NCBI RefSeq assembly: GCF_000718165.1
Contig: NZ_JOEY01000011.1
Coordinates: 1-64,000, forward strand
Source of the DNA: Streptomyces fulvoviolaceus
GTDB taxonomy: Bacteria; Actinomycetota; Actinomycetes; Streptomycetales; Streptomycetaceae
Direction of reading: 5' to 3'
DNA length: 64,000 nucleotides
The notes beneath the pieces are model-generated. The model had not been told where the DNA came from. It was given only the letters and a program-made list of their open reading frames with translations, and did no database searches. Each line of letters starts with the position of its first letter. The stretch's first letter is position 1. Both the position numbers and the translations under genes were made by a program. Below, piece by piece: positions 22,922-33,203 of the stretch.

Positions 22922-24100
22922 TTACCGACTCGCTGCCACCCGGAACGTGATCCCCGCCCGCCGCAACCGCTCGATCAGCGCATCCCCCATCGCCACCGCC
23001 GTCGTGACCTGCCCGGCGGTCGGCGGCAGCTCGTCGAGGGCAAGGGACAGTGCCGACTCGGCGAACATCTTCGCCGTCTCGTCGTACCCGGGGTCGCCGC
23101 CCGCGACCTCGGTGAACACCTGCCTGCCGCCGCCCTCGCCGACGAAGCGGACGGAGAACCAGCTCTTCGCGCGCTTGTCCGCGTCCGGCCCGTCCCCGGG
23201 CTTGAGCCGGTCGGACAACCAGCGCCGCGCGGGCGGCAGTTGGGCCGCCGCGAACAGCGCGCCCACGGCCGCGACCCCGCCCACGGCGACGGGCAGATGA
23301 CGTACGGCCGCGTAGTGGCGGTAGCGGAAGTCGGGACCGTAGCGCTTCAGGGCCTTCGCGGACCGCTGCACGATCTGCGCGTCGATGGTCGGCAGCGGCA
23401 GGGCCCAGGCGCCGACCTCCTGGGCATACCGCGGCGCACCGGTCGGCGCGGAGGCCCTGCGTCCCACCAGGCGCGGCTCGTGCCGCCCGCGCTCCCGTGC
23501 GGCGGCGATCATCTGCCGCCCGCGCGCGAACTGGTTCAGCGCCGAGGCGAACGTCCCGCCCGAGAAGGTCGCGTCCGCGGTCACGAACCCGTCGACCCTG
23601 AGCGGCACGCCCTCCGGGAGCTGCCGGACCGTGAAGTACGCCCCCAGGTCGTGCGGGATCGAGTCGAACCCGCACGCGTGCACCAGCCGCGCGCCCGTCT
23701 CACGCGCGCGTGCGTCGTGCCGGACGTACATCAGGTCCACGAACTCCGGCTCACCGGTGAGGTCGAGATAGTCCGCACCGGTCTCCGCGCAGGCGGCGAC
23801 GAGCTCCTCGCCGTACGTGACATAGGGACCCACCGTCGTGGCCACCACGCGCGCGTGCTCGGAGAGTTCCCGCAGCGAGGCCGGGTCGGACACGTCGGCA
23901 TGCAGTACGCCGATCTCCTCGCCGCCGGGCAGCCGCTCGCGCAGCGCCCGCAGCTTCTCCTCGCTGCGGCCGGCGATCGCCCAGCGCAGTCCCTCGGGCG
24001 CGTGCGCGGCGAGGTACTCCGCGGTGAGCGTCCCGACGAAACCCGTGGCTCCGAAGAGCACGATGTCGTAGGGACGGTCCGTCCTGTTCAGCCTGCTCAT
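22922..24100 (-). CDS. saccharopine-dehydrogenase-like NADP-binding protein (trans-acting enoyl reductase family)
   Basis: 392 aa with an N-terminal Rossmann motif FGATGFVG (16-23) and a second conserved block DYLDLTGEPEFV (110-121), followed by HACGFDSIPHDLGAYF (about 140-155). This is the family of mycobacterial Rv2449c/Rv2953, the latter a trans-acting enoyl reductase in phenolic lipid synthesis; most members are uncharacterised. A weak hydrophobic segment near 270-290 (VGGVAAVGALFAAAQL) may associate with membranes. ATG at 24100. Divergent from the YjbR-like gene. Confidence 0.82.
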   Translation of the reverse strand: MSRLNRTDRPYDIVLFGATGFVGTLTAEYLAAHAPEGLRWAIAGRSEEKLRALRERLPGGEEIGVLHADVSDPASLRELSEHARVVATTVGPYVTYGEELVAACAETGADYLDLTGEPEFVDLMYVRHDARARETGARLVHACGFDSIPHDLGAYFTVRQLPEGVPLRVDGFVTADATFSGGTFASALNQFARGRQMIAAARERGRHEPRLVGRRASAPTGAPRYAQEVGAWALPLPTIDAQIVQRSAKALKRYGPDFRYRHYAAVRHLPVAVGGVAAVGALFAAAQLPPARRWLSDRLKPGDGPDADKRAKSWFSVRFVGEGGGRQVFTEVAGGDPGYDETAKMFAESALSLALDELPPTAGQVTTAVAMGDALIERLRRAGITFRVAASR

Positions 24101-24192
24101 GACACTCCTGGGTCCCGCCGCACGCGCCGTTGTCGGTGGCCGAGGCTAGCGTGAGGAGTGCGGAGCCCGACGACGAGCCCGGAGGTAGGACG

Positions 24193-24573
24193 GTGGCCGT
24201 GCCCAAGATTGCCCTGAAGAAGTGGGAGAAAGTGCGCGAGTTCGCGCTCGCGCTGCCGGGCGCCGCCGAGGAGTTCCCCTGGGGTGAGACCGTCGCCAAG
24301 GTCAACAAGAAGGTGTTCGTCTTCCTCGGTGTCTCCGACGGCAGCTACCCGATGGGCGTCACCGTGAAGCTCAAGGACGAGTCCGTCCACGCCCACGCGC
24401 TGACCTGCCCCGGCGCCGAGCCCGCCGGGTACGGATTGGGCAAGGCTGGCTGGGTGAGTATCCCGCTGGCGGAGCAGGGCGCCCCGGCCGCCGAGCTGCT
24501 GTGCGACTGGGTGGAGGAGAGCTACCGCACGATCGCGCCGAAACGGCTGATAGCGGAGCTGGACGAGCGCTGA
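24193..24573 (+). CDS. MmcQ/YjbR-family protein
   Basis: 126 aa, complete YjbR fold: WEKVREFALALPGAAEEFPWGETVAKV, KVFVFLG, then GLGKAGWVSIPL and a C-terminal helix DWVEESYRTIAPKR. The family has a CyaY-like DNA-binding-type fold with no assigned biochemical role. GTG at 24193 preceded by GGAGGTAGGA; the open frame begins at 24130. Confidence 0.85.
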   Translation: MAVPKIALKKWEKVREFALALPGAAEEFPWGETVAKVNKKVFVFLGVSDGSYPMGVTVKLKDESVHAHALTCPGAEPAGYGLGKAGWVSIPLAEQGAPAAELLCDWVEESYRTIAPKRLIAELDER

Positions 24574-24598
24574 GCGCCTCGGGTCCCGATAATTGGCT

Positions 24599-24606
24599 AA
24601 GCGCTT
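24599..24606. promoter_or_regulatory. AAGCGCTT core, possible fatty-acid TetR operator
   Basis: GGCTAAGCGCTTGCTCG lies 84-91 bp upstream of the first gene of the beta-oxidation operon. The 8-bp core AAGCGCTT is palindromic. Motifs of this shape precede acyl-CoA dehydrogenase operons controlled by TetR regulators in actinobacteria; assignment is by position and resemblance. Confidence 0.4.
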
Positions 24607-24689
24607 GCTCGCTCAGACCTTGTGTCGGCTGCGCCACGTTCTTAGCATCGCTGGTGTTACATCAGTTGTGTCACGCCAATGGGGGCTGG

Positions 24690-25841
24690 ATGACAACGGC
24701 AAAGGCGCCAGGGCACGGCCCGCTCGCCGGCGTACGCGTGGTCGAGCTGGCCGGCATCGGGCCCGGCCCGTTCGCCGCCATGCTCCTCGCCGACCTGGGC
24801 GCCGACGTGGTCCGCGTCGACCGGCCCGGCGGCTCGGGACTCTCGATCGACCCCGCCTACGACGTCACCAACCGCAACAAGCGCTCGGTGATCATCGACC
24901 TGAAGGCCGCCGACGGTCCCGCCCGCGTCCTCGACCTCGCCGCCCGCGCCGACATCCTCGTCGAGGGCAACCGCCCCGGAGTCGCCGAACGCCTGGGCGT
25001 CGGCCCCGAGGACTGCCACGCGCGCAACCCGCGGCTCGTCTACGGCCGGATGACCGGTTGGGGCCAGGAAGGGCCGCTGGCCGACCGTGCGGGGCACGAC
25101 ATCGCCTACATCGCGCTCACCGGCACCCTCGGCATGATCGGCGAGCCTGACCGGCCACCCGGCGTACCCGCCAACCTGCTCGGCGACTACGCGGGCGGCT
25201 CCCTCTACCTGGTCGTCGGCGTCCTCGCCGCCCTCCACCACGCGCGCGCGACCGGCGTCGGCCAGGTCGTCGACACCGCCATCGTCGACGGCACCGCCCA
25301 CCTCACCGCGATGATCCACGGCATGGTCGCCGCCGGCGGCTGGCAGGACCGGCGCGGCGCCAACCTCCTGGACGGCGGCTGCCCCTACTACGGCACATAC
25401 GAGACCGCCGACGGGAAGTACATGGCGGTGGGCGCCCTGGAACCGCAGTTCTACGACGAGTTCGTGACCCTTCTCGGTGTCCCGGACCACTCCGAGTCCC
25501 GCAAGGACTGGACCCGCTGGGGCGAACTGCGTGAGGCGGTGACGGCCCGCTTCAAGTCCCGCACCAGGGACGAGTGGACGACGGTCTTCGAGGGCACCGA
25601 CGCGTGCGTGGCGCCCGTGCTGTCCCTGCGGGAGGCCCCGCACCACCCGCACCTCGCCGCCCGCGGCACCTTCACCGACCACGGCGGCATCACCCAGCCC
25701 GCCCCCGCGCCCCGCTTCTCCGGGACGCCGACGGAGATCCGCACCGGCCCGGCCCGACCCGGCGCGGACACCGAAGGCGTCGCGCACGACTGGGACGTAC
25801 CCGACCTCCTGAAGGGCCACGAACTGAAGGGCCACGAATGA
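24690..25841 (+). CDS. CaiB/BaiF family alpha-methylacyl-CoA racemase
   Basis: 383 aa. The racemase catalytic set known from the M. tuberculosis enzyme is present: His136 (AGHDIAYIALTG), Asp166 (LLGDYAGG) and Glu252 (GALEPQFYDEF). It epimerises 2-methylacyl-CoA esters so branched acids can enter beta-oxidation. ATG at 24690 after GGGGGCTGG; an open frame upstream to 24501 overlaps yjbR and is not real. First gene of a four-gene operon; its TGA overlaps the next ATG (ATGA). The last 30 bases are a perfect 15-bp tandem duplication giving LKGHE twice. Confidence 0.9.
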   Translation: MTTAKAPGHGPLAGVRVVELAGIGPGPFAAMLLADLGADVVRVDRPGGSGLSIDPAYDVTNRNKRSVIIDLKAADGPARVLDLAARADILVEGNRPGVAERLGVGPEDCHARNPRLVYGRMTGWGQEGPLADRAGHDIAYIALTGTLGMIGEPDRPPGVPANLLGDYAGGSLYLVVGVLAALHHARATGVGQVVDTAIVDGTAHLTAMIHGMVAAGGWQDRRGANLLDGGCPYYGTYETADGKYMAVGALEPQFYDEFVTLLGVPDHSESRKDWTRWGELREAVTARFKSRTRDEWTTVFEGTDACVAPVLSLREAPHHPHLAARGTFTDHGGITQPAPAPRFSGTPTEIRTGPARPGADTEGVAHDWDVPDLLKGHELKGHE

Positions 25842-26980
25842 AGCGGCAGATCTTCGCCCCCGAGCACGACGCGTTCCGCGAGACGGTCCGCGCCTTCCTG
25901 GCCAGGGAGGTCCTGCCGTACTACGAGCAGTGGGAGAAGGACGGCATCGTCTCCCGCGACGCCTGGCGCGCGGCCGGCAAGCAGGGCCTGCTCGGGCTCG
26001 CCGTGCCCGAGGAGTACGGCGGGGGCGGCACCCCCGACTTCCGCTACAGCGCCGTACTCGCCGAGGAGTTCACGCGCGCGGGTGCCCCCGGGCTTGCGCT
26101 CGGCCTGCACAACGACATCATCGGCCCGTATCTGACCGGCCTGGCCACCGAGGAGCAGAAGCGGCGCTGGCTGCCCGGCTTCTGCGACGGCACGCTGATC
26201 ACCGCCATCGCGATGACCGAACCCGGCGCGGGCTCCGACCTGCAGGGCATCCGGACGCACGCCGAGGACAAGGGCGACCACTGGCTGCTGAACGGCTCCA
26301 AGACGTTCATCTCCAACGGCATCCTCGCCGACCTGGTGGTCGTGGTGGCGAAGACGACTCCGGAGGGCGGTGCCCGCGGACTGTCCCTGCTGGTCGTGGA
26401 GCGCGGCGCGGACGGTTTCGAGCGCGGCCGTAACCTCGACAAGATCGGCCAGAAGGCCCAGGACACGGCAGAGTTGTTCTTCCACGACGTCCGCGTGCCC
26501 AAGGAGAACCTCCTCGGCGAGCTCAACGGCGCCTTCGTCCACCTGATGACGAACCTCGCCCAGGAGCGCCTGAGCATCGCCGTCTCCGCGATCGCCGCCG
26601 CGGAACACCTCCTGGAGATCACCACGGAGTACGTCAAGGAACGTGAGGCCTTCGGCCGGCCGCTGGCCACCAAGCAGCACATCCGGTTCGAGATAGCCGA
26701 GATGGCCACCGAGTGCGCCGTCACCCGTACGTTCCTCGACCGCTGCATCGAGGATCACTCGAACGGGCAACTCGACGCCGTGCACGCCTCCATGGCCAAG
26801 TGGTGGGCCACCGAGCTGCAGAAGCGGGTCGCCGACCGCTGCCTCCAACTGCACGGCGGCTACGGCTACATGACCGAGTACCCCATCGCCCGGGCCTTCA
26901 CGGACGGCCGTATCCAGACCATCTACGGCGGGACGACCGAGATCATGAAGGAGATCATCGGCCGTTCCCTGTTGGGCTGA
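25838..26980 (+). CDS. acyl-CoA dehydrogenase (long-chain / LCAD-like)
   Basis: 380 aa, complete three-domain ACAD: N-terminal helices, beta-domain with [14 protein letters not shown] (121-134) and [13 protein letters not shown], and the C-terminal helical bundle. The C-terminal segment reads [11 protein letters not shown], with Gly where medium-chain enzymes have the catalytic Glu, whereas AQERLSIA supplies Glu243 at the position used by long-chain and isovaleryl dehydrogenases. So LCAD-type catalysis is predicted. FAD-dependent first step of beta-oxidation. Translationally coupled to the racemase gene. Confidence 0.92.
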   Translation: MKRQIFAPEHDAFRETVRAFLAREVLPYYEQWEKDGIVSRDAWRAAGKQGLLGLAVPEEYGGGGTPDFRYSAVLAEEFTRAGAPGLALGLHNDIIGPYLTGLATEEQKRRWLPGFCDGTLITAIAMTEPGAGSDLQGIRTHAEDKGDHWLLNGSKTFISNGILADLVVVVAKTTPEGGARGLSLLVVERGADGFERGRNLDKIGQKAQDTAELFFHDVRVPKENLLGELNGAFVHLMTNLAQERLSIAVSAIAAAEHLLEITTEYVKEREAFGRPLATKQHIRFEIAEMATECAVTRTFLDRCIEDHSNGQLDAVHASMAKWWATELQKRVADRCLQLHGGYGYMTEYPIARAFTDGRIQTIYGGTTEIMKEIIGRSLLG

Positions 26981-27003
26981 CCCTCACCCCGAAAGGCTTT
27001 CCA

Positions 27004-28218
<1,215 letters not shown>

Positions 28219-28259
28219 ATTCCAGCGGCTTTCAAGAGACTTCTACGGAGACCCCCGCC

Positions 28260-30434
28260 ATGACGCAGAGCACCACCATCCGCTGGGAACAGGACCGCAC
28301 CGGCGTCGTCACCCTCGTCCTCGACGACCCGAACCAGTCCGCGAACACCATGAACCAGGCGTTCCGCGACTCCCTCGCCGTGATCACCGACCGCCTGGAG
28401 GCCGAGAAGGACTCCATCCGCGGCATCATCTTCACCTCCGCCAAGAAGACCTTCTTCGCCGGCGGTGACCTGCGCGACCTCATCCGGGTCACCCCCGAGA
28501 CCGCCCAGGAGCTGTTCGACGGCGGCATGGCCATCAAGCGCAACCTGCGCCGCATCGAGACGCTGGGCAAGCCGGTCGTCGCGGCGATGAACGGCGCGGC
28601 CCTGGGCGGCGGTTACGAGATCGCCCTCGCCTGCCACCACCGCATCGCCCTCGACGCACCCGGCTCCAAGATCGGCTGCCCCGAGGTCACCCTCGGCCTG
28701 CTCCCCGGAGGCGGCGGCGTCGCCCGCACCGTACGCCTGCTCGGCATCGCCGACGCCCTGCTGAAGGTGCTTCTCCAGGGCGCCCAGTACACCCCGCAGC
28801 GCGCCCTGCAGAACGGCCTCGTCCACGAAGTGGCCGCCACACAGGAGGAGTTGCTGGCCAAGGCCCGCGCCTTCATCGAGGCCAACCCCGAGTCCCAGCA
28901 GCCCTGGGACAAGCCGGGCTACCGGATCCCCGGCGGCACGCCCGCCAACCCGAAGTTCGCGGCGAACCTGCCCGCCTTCCCCGCCACCCTGCGCAAGCAG
29001 ACGGGCGGCGCCCCCTACCCGGCCCCGCGCAACATCCTCGCGGCCGCCGTCGAGGGCTCCCAGGTCGACTTCGAGACCGCGCAGGTCATCGAGGGGCGGT
29101 ACTTCGTGGAGCTGGCGGCGGGCCAGACCTCGAAGAACATGATCCAGGCGTTCTTCTTCGACCTCCAGGCCGTCAACTCCGGTGCCAACCGCCCCAAGGG
29201 CATCGAACCGCGGCCGGTCCGCAAGGTCGCCGTGCTCGGTGCCGGGATGATGGGCGCGGGCATCGCGTACTCGTGCGCCCGCGCGGGCATCGAGGTCGTC
29301 CTGAAGGACGTGTCGGCGGAGGCGGCCGCCAAGGGCAAGGGCTACTCCGAGAAGCTGTGCGCGAAGGCCGTCTCCCGGGGCCGTACGACCCAGGAGAAGG
29401 CGGACGCGCTGCTGGCCCGCATCACGCCGACGGCCGACCCCCAGGACCTGGCCGGCTGTGACGCGGTCATCGAGGCCGTCTTCGAGGACACGTCGCTCAA
29501 GCACAAGGTCTTCCAGGAGATCCAGCACATCGTCGAGCCGGACGCGCTGCTGTGCTCGAACACCTCGACGCTGCCGATCACCGCGCTCGCCGAGGGCGTG
29601 GAGCGCCAGGGCGACTTCATCGGACTGCACTTCTTCTCGCCCGTCGACAAGATGCCGCTCGTCGAGATCATCAAGGGCGAGCGGACGGGGGACGAGGCGC
29701 TGGCCCGCGCCTTCGACCTGGTGCGGCAGATCAAGAAGACGCCGATCGTGGTGAACGACTCGCGCGGCTTCTTCACCTCCCGTGTCATCGGCCACTTCAT
29801 CAACGAGGGCGTCGCGATGGTCGGCGAGGGCATCGAGCCCGCGTCGATCGAACAGGCGGCGGCCCAGGCGGGCTACCCGGCCAAGGTGCTGTCCCTGATG
29901 GACGAACTGACGCTGACGCTCCCGCGCAAGATCCGCAACGAGTCGAAGCGGGCGGTGGAGGAATCGGGCGGCACCTGGGTGTCCCACCCCGCCGAGGCCG
30001 TCATCGACCGCATGGTCGACGAGTTCGGCCGGCCGGGCCGCAGCGGAGGCGCGGGCTTCTACGAGTACGGCGAGGACGGCAAGCGGGCGAGGCTGTGGCC
30101 GGGCCTGCGGGAGCACTTCACCCGTGAGGGCGCGGAGATCCCCTTCCGGGACATGCAGGAACGCATGCTCTTCTCCGAGGCGCTCGACACGGTCAAGCTC
30201 GTCGAGGAGGGGGTCCTGACGTCCGTCGCCGACGCCAACATCGGCTCGATCTTCGGCATCGGCTTCCCGGGCTGGACGGGTGGCGTGCTGCAGTACATCA
30301 ACGGCTACGAGGGTGGCCTGCCCGGATTCGTGGCACGCGCGCGTGAGCTCGCCGAGCGGTACGGGGAGCGGTTCACGCCGCCCGCGCTGCTGGTGGAGAA
30401 GGCGGAGAAGGGGGAGCGGTTCGGGGACGCGTGA
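28260..30434 (+). CDS. fadB: multifunctional enoyl-CoA hydratase / 3-hydroxyacyl-CoA dehydrogenase
   Basis: 724 aa. N-terminal crotonase domain (1-190) with oxyanion-loop FFAGGDL, and both catalytic glutamates Glu120 (LGGGYE) and Glu142 (CPEVTLG). NAD-binding domain from about 320 with VLGAGMMGAGIA (325-336); the dehydrogenase His is in GLHFFSPVDKMPLVE, then C-terminal duplicated helical domains. Performs hydration and oxidation in beta-oxidation and partners FadA encoded 41 bp upstream. ATG at 28260 after CGGAG. The operon ends here, before a very large palindromic element. Confidence 0.94.
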   Translation: MTQSTTIRWEQDRTGVVTLVLDDPNQSANTMNQAFRDSLAVITDRLEAEKDSIRGIIFTSAKKTFFAGGDLRDLIRVTPETAQELFDGGMAIKRNLRRIETLGKPVVAAMNGAALGGGYEIALACHHRIALDAPGSKIGCPEVTLGLLPGGGGVARTVRLLGIADALLKVLLQGAQYTPQRALQNGLVHEVAATQEELLAKARAFIEANPESQQPWDKPGYRIPGGTPANPKFAANLPAFPATLRKQTGGAPYPAPRNILAAAVEGSQVDFETAQVIEGRYFVELAAGQTSKNMIQAFFFDLQAVNSGANRPKGIEPRPVRKVAVLGAGMMGAGIAYSCARAGIEVVLKDVSAEAAAKGKGYSEKLCAKAVSRGRTTQEKADALLARITPTADPQDLAGCDAVIEAVFEDTSLKHKVFQEIQHIVEPDALLCSNTSTLPITALAEGVERQGDFIGLHFFSPVDKMPLVEIIKGERTGDEALARAFDLVRQIKKTPIVVNDSRGFFTSRVIGHFINEGVAMVGEGIEPASIEQAAAQAGYPAKVLSLMDELTLTLPRKIRNESKRAVEESGGTWVSHPAEAVIDRMVDEFGRPGRSGGAGFYEYGEDGKRARLWPGLREHFTREGAEIPFRDMQERMLFSEALDTVKLVEEGVLTSVADANIGSIFGIGFPGWTGGVLQYINGYEGGLPGFVARARELAERYGERFTPPALLVEKAEKGERFGDA

Positions 30435-30455
30435 CGGGGGTGCGGGTGGGGTGGG

Positions 30456-30643
30456 TTTCGCCCCCGCCGCCCTTACCCGTTCCCGACCTTGGGGGCTCCG
30501 CCCCCAAACCCCCGCTCCTCAAACGCCGGAGGGGCTGATTTCAGCCCGTCCGGCGTTTGAGGACGAGGCCGTTCAGGCCGAAGCGGGGGGTCTGGGGGCG
30601 GCAGCCCCCAGGGACGGGACGGGAAGGGGCGGCGGGGGCGAAA
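30456..30643. repeat. 188-bp compound palindrome of dispersed Streptomyces type
   Basis: Nested inverted repeats fill the fadB to decarboxylase gap. Outer arms TTTCGCCCCCGCCGCCC at 30456-30472 and its near-complement at 30627-30643; TTGGGGGC-TCC-GCCCCCAA at 30489-30507; a 14-bp perfect stem CCTCAAACGCCGGA / TCCGGCGTTTGAGG (30517-30530 / 30549-30562) with an inner GGGCTG / CAGCCC; CTGGGGGC-GGCA-GCCCCCAG at 30592-30611. I recall very similar units between many Streptomyces genes. It likely also terminates fadB transcription. No gene is seen in the 319-bp gap. Confidence 0.7.
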
Positions 30644-30753
30644 AACCGCCGTACGCGCCCCGTACCGCTGAGCGACACGACGCGCTTGCTCCCCGGGGGA
30701 CGGAACGCAGACGCTGACCCGCGAACCGGTCCCCGCCCCACCGAGGAGCCCCC

Positions 30754-32382
30754 ATGGGTCACCGTCCCGCCCTCGCCGTCCTGGACATCCTCCGCGGCGA
30801 GGGCGTGGACCGGATCTTCGGCAACCCCGGCACCACGGAACTGCCCTTCCTGGCCGCGCTGCAGGACGCCGACGACGCCCCCGAGTACGTCCTCGGCGTC
30901 CACGAGGGTGCCGTCGTCTCCATGGCCGACGGCTACGCCCGCGGCACCGGCCGCCCCGCCTTCGTCAGCCTGCACGTCGCCGCGGGCCTCGCCAACGGCC
31001 TGATCGGCCTCCTCAACGCCCGCCGCTCCCGCACCCCGCTCGTCGTGACGGCAGGGCAGCAGGACCGCCGCCACCTCCAGCAGGACCCCATGCTCTCGGG
31101 CGACCTCGTCGGCCTCGCGGCGTCCGCGGTGAAGGCGACGTACGACATCCAGCACGCCCGCGACCTCCCGCTCGCCCTGCGCCGCGCCTTCGCCCTGGCG
31201 CTACGGCCGCCCGCCGGCCCCGTGTTCCTCTCCGTCCCCATGGACCTGCTCACGGAGGACACGGAGGTGGAGGTCCCGCCTCGCACCTCCACGCCCCCGC
31301 TCGGCCCGGCCCCGGGCCTGGAACGTGCGGCCGTTCTCCTCGGTGCCGCCGCCCGCCCCGCGATCGTCGCCGGTGACGGCGTGGGCCGCGAGGACGCGTT
31401 CGGCGCGCTAGTGCGCGCGGCGGAGGCCTGCGGTGCGCACGTCCACCACCAGCCGATGGCCGACTGCCTCGACTTCCCGACCACCCACCCCCTGTACGCC
31501 GGGGCGCTGCCCCCGCGCCACGACGCCATCCGGGCCGCGCTCAGCCCGTACGACACCGTGCTGATCGCCGGCGCGCACGCCTTCACCCCCCACCACTACA
31601 GCCCCGGCCCCCCTCTGCCCCCCGGCCTCACCGTCGTCCAGCTCGACTCGGACCCGGACGAGATCGGCCGTAACTTCGCCGCCGACGCCGGACTCGTGGG
31701 CGCGCTCGGCCCGTCCCTGCACCGCCTCGCCGACCTGCTGCGCGAACAGGTCCCCGCCCACACCGCCAAGGGCCGCATCCTGCGTGCCGGTGAACACCAC
31801 GCGGCCGAGCGCGACCGCGCCGAGTCCGCGGCCCGCGCCGCCTACTCCCCGGCACCCCTCGCCCCCTGGGCCGCCGCACACGCCGTGGCCCGCGGCCTCC
31901 CGCCGAACACCGTGGTCGTCGAAGAGGCCATCACCGTGGGCCTGTTGCTGCGCCGTCTCGTTCGGCTCGACCGCCCCGGCAGCTACACCCACACCGTCGG
32001 CGGCGGCCTGGGCTGGGGGATCGGCGCGGCCGTCGGACGCGCGCTCGCCGAACCGGGGCGGCCGGTCGTCGCCGTCCTGGGCGACGGCTGCACGCTGTTC
32101 GGCCTGCAGGGACTGTGGAGCGCCGCACGGCAGTCGGCCCCCGTGCTGTTCGTGGTGATGAACAACGGCGTCTACCGCACGCTCCAGGACACCTACGAGA
32201 CGATGGGCGGCCTGGGTGTGTGCCCCGGCACCGAACTGGGGCCGCTGGACTTCACACAGGCGGCCCGGTTCTTCGGGGTCGACGCGGTTCGGGCCGAGAG
32301 CGCGGACCACTTGCGCGAACTGGTGGCCGGGGCAGGGCAATTGACAGGGCCGCTGCTGGTCGACGTACCCGTTCGCGCATAG
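30754..32382 (+). CDS. thiamine-diphosphate enzyme, benzoylformate-decarboxylase-like
   Basis: 542 aa with the three ThDP-enzyme domains. ThDP-activating Glu51 is in GVHEGAVV; the Mg/ThDP motif starts LGDGC and ends VMNNGVY in the C-terminal domain. FGNPGTTELPF resembles the benzoylformate decarboxylase segment FGNPGSNELP (Ser26 there, Thr here), and SLHVAAG has a His (74) where that enzyme has His70. It probably decarboxylates a 2-oxo acid; the Ser-to-Thr change means the substrate may differ. ATG at 30754; GAGGAGCCC upstream. Followed 80 bp later by an IclR regulator on the same strand. Confidence 0.85.
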   Translation: MGHRPALAVLDILRGEGVDRIFGNPGTTELPFLAALQDADDAPEYVLGVHEGAVVSMADGYARGTGRPAFVSLHVAAGLANGLIGLLNARRSRTPLVVTAGQQDRRHLQQDPMLSGDLVGLAASAVKATYDIQHARDLPLALRRAFALALRPPAGPVFLSVPMDLLTEDTEVEVPPRTSTPPLGPAPGLERAAVLLGAAARPAIVAGDGVGREDAFGALVRAAEACGAHVHHQPMADCLDFPTTHPLYAGALPPRHDAIRAALSPYDTVLIAGAHAFTPHHYSPGPPLPPGLTVVQLDSDPDEIGRNFAADAGLVGALGPSLHRLADLLREQVPAHTAKGRILRAGEHHAAERDRAESAARAAYSPAPLAPWAAAHAVARGLPPNTVVVEEAITVGLLLRRLVRLDRPGSYTHTVGGGLGWGIGAAVGRALAEPGRPVVAVLGDGCTLFGLQGLWSAARQSAPVLFVVMNNGVYRTLQDTYETMGGLGVCPGTELGPLDFTQAARFFGVDAVRAESADHLRELVAGAGQLTGPLLVDVPVRA

Positions 32383-32462
32383 GCGACGCACCGATCCGGC
32401 ATCGCAGACTCACAGCAACGCGCATCTTGTCACCCCCACCCGTCGACCCCGACCATCGGTCC

Positions 32463-33203
32463 ATGAAGGACGGTCCGCTGCCGAAGTCGGTGCTCGCCCG
32501 CGGGGTGGCGCTGCTGCGCGTCTGCGGCGACGCCGAGACGACGCTCAGCCTTGCCGAACTGGCCCTGCGCACCGGGCTGCCCAAACCCACCGCACACCGC
32601 CTGATCGGCGAACTGGTCCGTCTCGGCCTGGTCGAGCGCACCCCGGAGGGCAGCTACCGCATAGGGCTCGGGCTGTTCGTGCTGGGCCAGTCGGCGCCCG
32701 CCGTGCGCGAACTGCGGGACGCCGCACTGCCGTACCTCGGCGACCTGCACGAGGCGACGCACGAGAACGTGCACCTGGCCGTCCCGGACGGCACCGACAC
32801 CCTCTTCCTGGAGAAGGTCACCGGTCGCCGCGCCACCCCGATCGTCTCCCGCACCGGCGGCCGGCTGCCCGCCCACTGCACCGCGACCGGCAAGGTCTTC
32901 CTGGCCCTGGACCCCTGCCTCCCGCGCCGCGCGCTGCCCCGGCTGACCCCGCGCACCATGGTCCTGCCCGGCCAGCTCGCCCGCGATCTCGCCCTGACCC
33001 GGGCCCGTGGCTACGGAGTCAACCTGGAGGAGGCCGAGATCGGCGTCTCGGCCGTCGCCGCGCCCATCTACGCCCACGGCCGCGACTCCCGCCCGATCGC
33101 CGCGATCTCCGTCACCGGCGGCACCCGCCGCCTCGACGTGGACCGGATCGGGGCGCGGTTGTGCGCGGTGGCGAGGGCACTGACCCGGACGCTGTCGGCC
33201 TAA
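32463..33203 (+). CDS. IclR-family transcriptional regulator
   Basis: 246 aa. Winged helix at about 8-65 (SLAELALRTGLPKPTAHRLIGELVRLG) and an IclR effector domain at about 80-240 (LHEATHENVHLAV, RLPAHCTATGKVFLA, GVNLEEAEIGVSAVAAPI). IclR regulators control aromatic or small-acid catabolism. Its position between the decarboxylase and the sugar-type ABC transporter suggests it controls one or both. No Shine-Dalgarno is visible before the ATG at 32463. Its stop overlaps that of the convergent ABC ATPase by 4 bp. Confidence 0.9.
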   Translation: MKDGPLPKSVLARGVALLRVCGDAETTLSLAELALRTGLPKPTAHRLIGELVRLGLVERTPEGSYRIGLGLFVLGQSAPAVRELRDAALPYLGDLHEATHENVHLAVPDGTDTLFLEKVTGRRATPIVSRTGGRLPAHCTATGKVFLALDPCLPRRALPRLTPRTMVLPGQLARDLALTRARGYGVNLEEAEIGVSAVAAPIYAHGRDSRPIAAISVTGGTRRLDVDRIGARLCAVARALTRTLSA

